Positions 42,232 to 43,762 of a stretch of 43,762 bases of DNA are shown piece by piece (the stretch's first letter is position 1; each line of letters begins with the position of its first letter). Origin of the DNA: Caulobacteraceae bacterium (GTDB lineage Bacteria > Pseudomonadota > Alphaproteobacteria > Caulobacterales > Caulobacteraceae). The notes under the pieces are model-generated. The model was given only the letters and a program-made list of their open reading frames with translations, searched no databases and was not told the DNA's origin. The position numbers and the translations under genes are program-made. The stretch is from the NCBI GenBank assembly GCA_947478785.1, contig CANJXI010000027.1:1-43762 (forward strand), read 5' to 3'.

Positions 42232-42711
42232 TTGCGACGCCGCCTCGCCGCCCTGGCAGTTCTCCCCATCTTCGCGCTCTCCACAAACGCCTTCGCGGGT
42301 CCAAGCGATCCCGTGGGCGACCTGATCATGTCGGTCATCACCGGCGACCTCCCGGCCGGACCGGGCTGGAACCTGAAGGCCACGCTCTATCATGCCGGGG
42401 CCAAGGGCGTCGGCGCGCTGGACAGCCTGGGCTGCAAGGTGGTGGCGATGCGCACGGTGGCCGTCGACCGCAACCTGATCCCCAAGCGCACCGTGCTGTT
42501 CATCAAGGAGACCGTCGGCCTGAAGATGCCCGACGGCACCGCCCACGACGGATACTGGTACGCCTCCGACGTCGGCGGCGGGATCAAGGGCAAGCGCATC
42601 GACCTCTACACGGGCGCGGGCTCGCGCTCGATGGGCTCCATGCGGGCCCTGAACCTGGCCAGCCTCACGGCGGTCAAGGTGGGCGAGTTCAAGGGCTGCC
42701 CGCCGAACTAG
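42232..42711 (+). CDS. Exported 3D-domain protein
   Basis: Protein of 159 residues with signal peptide 1-22 (ending NAFA). The C-terminal part is a 3D (Asp-Asp-Asp) domain: Asp106, Asp113 and Asp124 in DGYWYASDVGGGIKGKRIDL, the fold shared with the catalytic part of MltA lytic transglycosylases and resuscitation-type proteins. A peptidoglycan-directed role is likely but not certain. The start is TTG 42232, chosen because GGAGGAG lies upstream at the right distance and the signal peptide follows; the longer frame from 42172 is not signal-like. Confidence 0.85.
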   Translation: MRRRLAALAVLPIFALSTNAFAGPSDPVGDLIMSVITGDLPAGPGWNLKATLYHAGAKGVGALDSLGCKVVAMRTVAVDRNLIPKRTVLFIKETVGLKMPDGTAHDGYWYASDVGGGIKGKRIDLYTGAGSRSMGSMRALNLASLTAVKVGEFKGCPPN

Positions 42712-42792
42712 CGGCGCCGCCGCGCACAACCTCTCCCGGACCGCCTTCCCGCCGACGCCCGTCGGCGCGCATCGCCTGCGCCTGGAGGAGCC

Positions 42793-43374
42793 ATGCCCAT
42801 CCACCGATCCAACTTCTTCGTCTTCACCGGCGGACCGGGCGTGGGCAAGACGACGCTGATCCGTCACCTGCAGAGCCTCGGCGAAAAGGTCGTCGAGGAA
42901 ACCCACCGCGCGGTCATCGCCGAGCAGACGGCGGTCGGAAGCCGCGCCGTGCCGTGGGATGACTTCGCCGCCTGCTGCGCCCTGTGCGTTGGGCGCGACA
43001 TCGAGAAGTTCGACGCCGCCGCCTCAGAGACCAGGCGGGTGTTCTTCGATCGCGGCATGATGGACGGCTTCGATCCCCGGTGGGCGGCGCCCAAGGCGCT
43101 GGTCGCCGCGGCCAAGGTCCGCCGCTACAATCGCCGGGTCTTCGTCTTCCCGCCCTGGCGAGAGATCTACCGGATCGACGCCGAGCGGCGGCAAGACTGG
43201 GCCGAGGCGGAGGCCACGTTCGAGCGGATCTTGGGCGTGCTGGAGCGGTTTGACTACGAGGCCGTGATCGTGCCGAGGGACACCATCGAGGGGCGGGCAC
43301 GGTTCGTGATCGCCGCCGTCGATCGGCTCGCCCACGGGTCTGGTCATCCCCCGGCTTGTCCGGGCGAGCCGTGA
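42793..43374 (+). CDS. AAA family ATPase (AAA_28-like)
   Basis: P-loop protein of 193 residues. Walker A GGPGVGKT is at 12-19 and FFDRGMMDGF near residue 80 is the probable Walker B/acceptor segment. The layout resembles small AAA_28 NTPases or kinases (thymidylate-kinase-like) found as single genes in many bacteria; the substrate is unknown. The last ten or so residues (GSGHPPACPGEP) are encoded by a REP-like palindrome that runs across the stop codon, so the natural C-terminus has probably been replaced. ATG 42793 follows GGAGG seven nt upstream. Confidence 0.88.
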   Translation: MPIHRSNFFVFTGGPGVGKTTLIRHLQSLGEKVVEETHRAVIAEQTAVGSRAVPWDDFAACCALCVGRDIEKFDAAASETRRVFFDRGMMDGFDPRWAAPKALVAAAKVRRYNRRVFVFPPWREIYRIDAERRQDWAEAEATFERILGVLERFDYEAVIVPRDTIEGRARFVIAAVDRLAHGSGHPPACPGEP

Positions 43375-43375
43375 T
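43345..43375. repeat. REP-like palindrome across the end of the AAA gene
   Basis: CATCCCCCGGCTTGTCCGGG-type element with a 5-bp core stem (CCCGG 43350-43354, CCGGG 43360-43364) and loop CTTGT. It supplies the last codons and the stop of the AAA gene. Confidence 0.55.
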
Positions 43376-43405
43376 CTCTGTGTGTGGGATGCGGGCGCGA
43401 ACATA

Positions 43406-43439
43406 CTTCCGCTCCTCCCCGCGAAGGCGGGGACCCAGG
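43406..43439 (+). repeat. REP-like element, left copy of an inverted pair
   Basis: Thirty-four bases opening CTTCCGCTC and ending GGGGACCCAGG, with an internal hairpin CCCCGC (43417-43422) GAAG GCGGGG (43427-43432). The reverse complement of 43506-43539 matches it at 32 of 34 positions, and the flanking T-rich stretch continues the similarity. The pair faces each other across a 66-nt spacer. Confidence 0.75.
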
Positions 43440-43505
43440 TTCTTTGTGTTTCCGAGGACCAACGTCGGAAGCCTTCGCCGGCCCAGGCTCACATTACGAA
43501 AAAAG

Positions 43506-43539
43506 CCTGGGTCCCCGCTTTCGCGGGGAAGAGCGGAAG
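43506..43539 (-). repeat. REP-like element, right copy of an inverted pair
   Basis: Opposite-orientation copy of 43406-43439, differing at two positions (one in the arm, one in the loop-proximal stem where G becomes A). It ends three nt before the stop of the truncated gene at 43542 and, read on the minus strand, could act as a terminator for it. Confidence 0.75.
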
Positions 43540-43541
43540 AA

Positions 43542-43762
43542 TCAGGCGGAGCTGTTCCAGTAGTCGTCGGCGAGGACCGGGTCTGGCGCGGCGGTTTCCT
43601 CCGCCGCCGCGGGCTTGCCGAGGCCGATGGACTTGCGGATGCGTTCGACCTGGGCGTCGAGGGGTTCGGTGGTGAAGCTGTCGACGAGTTCCTCGTCGTC
43701 GAGGCTTTCGCCGACGGCCATTTCCCAAGCCTCGGCTTCGTCGCCCTCGTATTCGTTCCAGA
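43542..43762 (-). CDS. Acidic protein of unknown function, C-terminus only
   Basis: The 5' end lies beyond the window; 72 codons are visible, ending at the stop 43542-43544. The segment reads WNEYEGDEAEAWEMAVGESL, then DDEELVDSF, TTEPLDAQVERIRKSIGLG, an Ala/Glu/Pro linker and the end ADDYWNSSA. It is strongly acidic, has no membrane segment, and contains an amphipathic helix (DAQVERIRKSIG). I do not recognise the family. Codon use is like the neighbours, so it looks real. Confidence 0.65.
   Translation of the reverse strand, partial: WNEYEGDEAEAWEMAVGESLDDEELVDSFTTEPLDAQVERIRKSIGLGKPAAAEETAAPDPVLADDYWNSSA

Noticed and set aside
1-43762. Mobile elements, integrases, phage genes
   Set aside because: No transposase, integrase, terminal repeats or att-like duplications at the tRNA were found by eye.

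Overview
The window is a gene-dense, GC-rich bacterial chromosome segment. The gene repertoire points to an alphaproteobacterium of the Caulobacteraceae type (Caulobacter/Phenylobacterium-like): a large TonB-dependent receptor, class II DAHP synthase, the glmU-rpiA-gor run, an EcfG-like promoter motif and many xenobiotic/lipid-type oxygenases. That placement is an inference from gene content, since no marker gene was compared. I see no insertion sequence, integrase, prophage or CRISPR array.

Layout. (1) 1-5.4 kb: a TonB-dependent receptor behind an inverted repeat, then a convergent pair (Gfo/Idh/MocA oxidoreductase and glutathione peroxidase), then an unrecognised 'VDWSA' protein. (2) 5.4-12.9 kb, minus strand: a tightly packed housekeeping run read as glmU > rpiA > gor > O-antigen-ligase-like protein > class II DAHP synthase > MATE transporter, with ATGA and GTGA overlaps. 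(3) 13-18 kb: an exported M28 (PSMA-like) peptidase overlapping gph, a tRNA-Val(CAC), an alpha/beta hydrolase and an aldo/keto reductase. (4) 18.1-29.1 kb: a catabolic-looking island of four alternating divergent blocks. These are ferredoxin > Rieske oxygenase > nitronate-monooxygenase-like protein (minus); TauD dioxygenase > epimerase > carboxymuconolactone-decarboxylase-like protein (plus); two more TauD/SyrP-type dioxygenases (minus); and a tandem-fused acyl-CoA dehydrogenase > epoxide hydrolase (plus). Together they could hydroxylate, open and beta-oxidise an alicyclic or aromatic carboxylic acid; the substrate cannot be read from sequence.

(5) 29.1-31.3 kb: an internally deleted sensor-kinase remnant, an exported glycine-zipper protein with ten tandem GYYD-x-x-GRW-type repeats, two adjacent 16-bp palindromes, and a small protein with a diverged GIY-YIG-like layout. 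(6) 31.3-35.7 kb, plus strand: a complete MlaE/MlaF/MlaD/auxiliary-lipoprotein lipid transporter operon with overlapping start/stop codons, preceded by a GGAAC-N17-CGTT motif that fits the alphaproteobacterial general-stress sigma factor, and followed by a TIM-barrel sugar-phosphate isomerase-like gene. (7) 35.7-38.8 kb, minus: two unrelated metal-dependent amidohydrolases. (8) 39-42 kb, minus: GST > S1/P1 nuclease > Nudix hydrolase > folD. (9) 42.2 kb to the end: a 3D-domain exported protein, an AAA ATPase whose tail runs into a REP-like palindrome, a pair of near-identical inverted REP-like elements, and the C-terminus of an acidic unknown protein cut by the window edge.

No gene-free stretch exceeds about 300 bases. 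Start codons were moved inward from the longest open frame wherever a ribosome-binding site, signal peptide or overlap with the previous gene favoured it; each such choice is stated.
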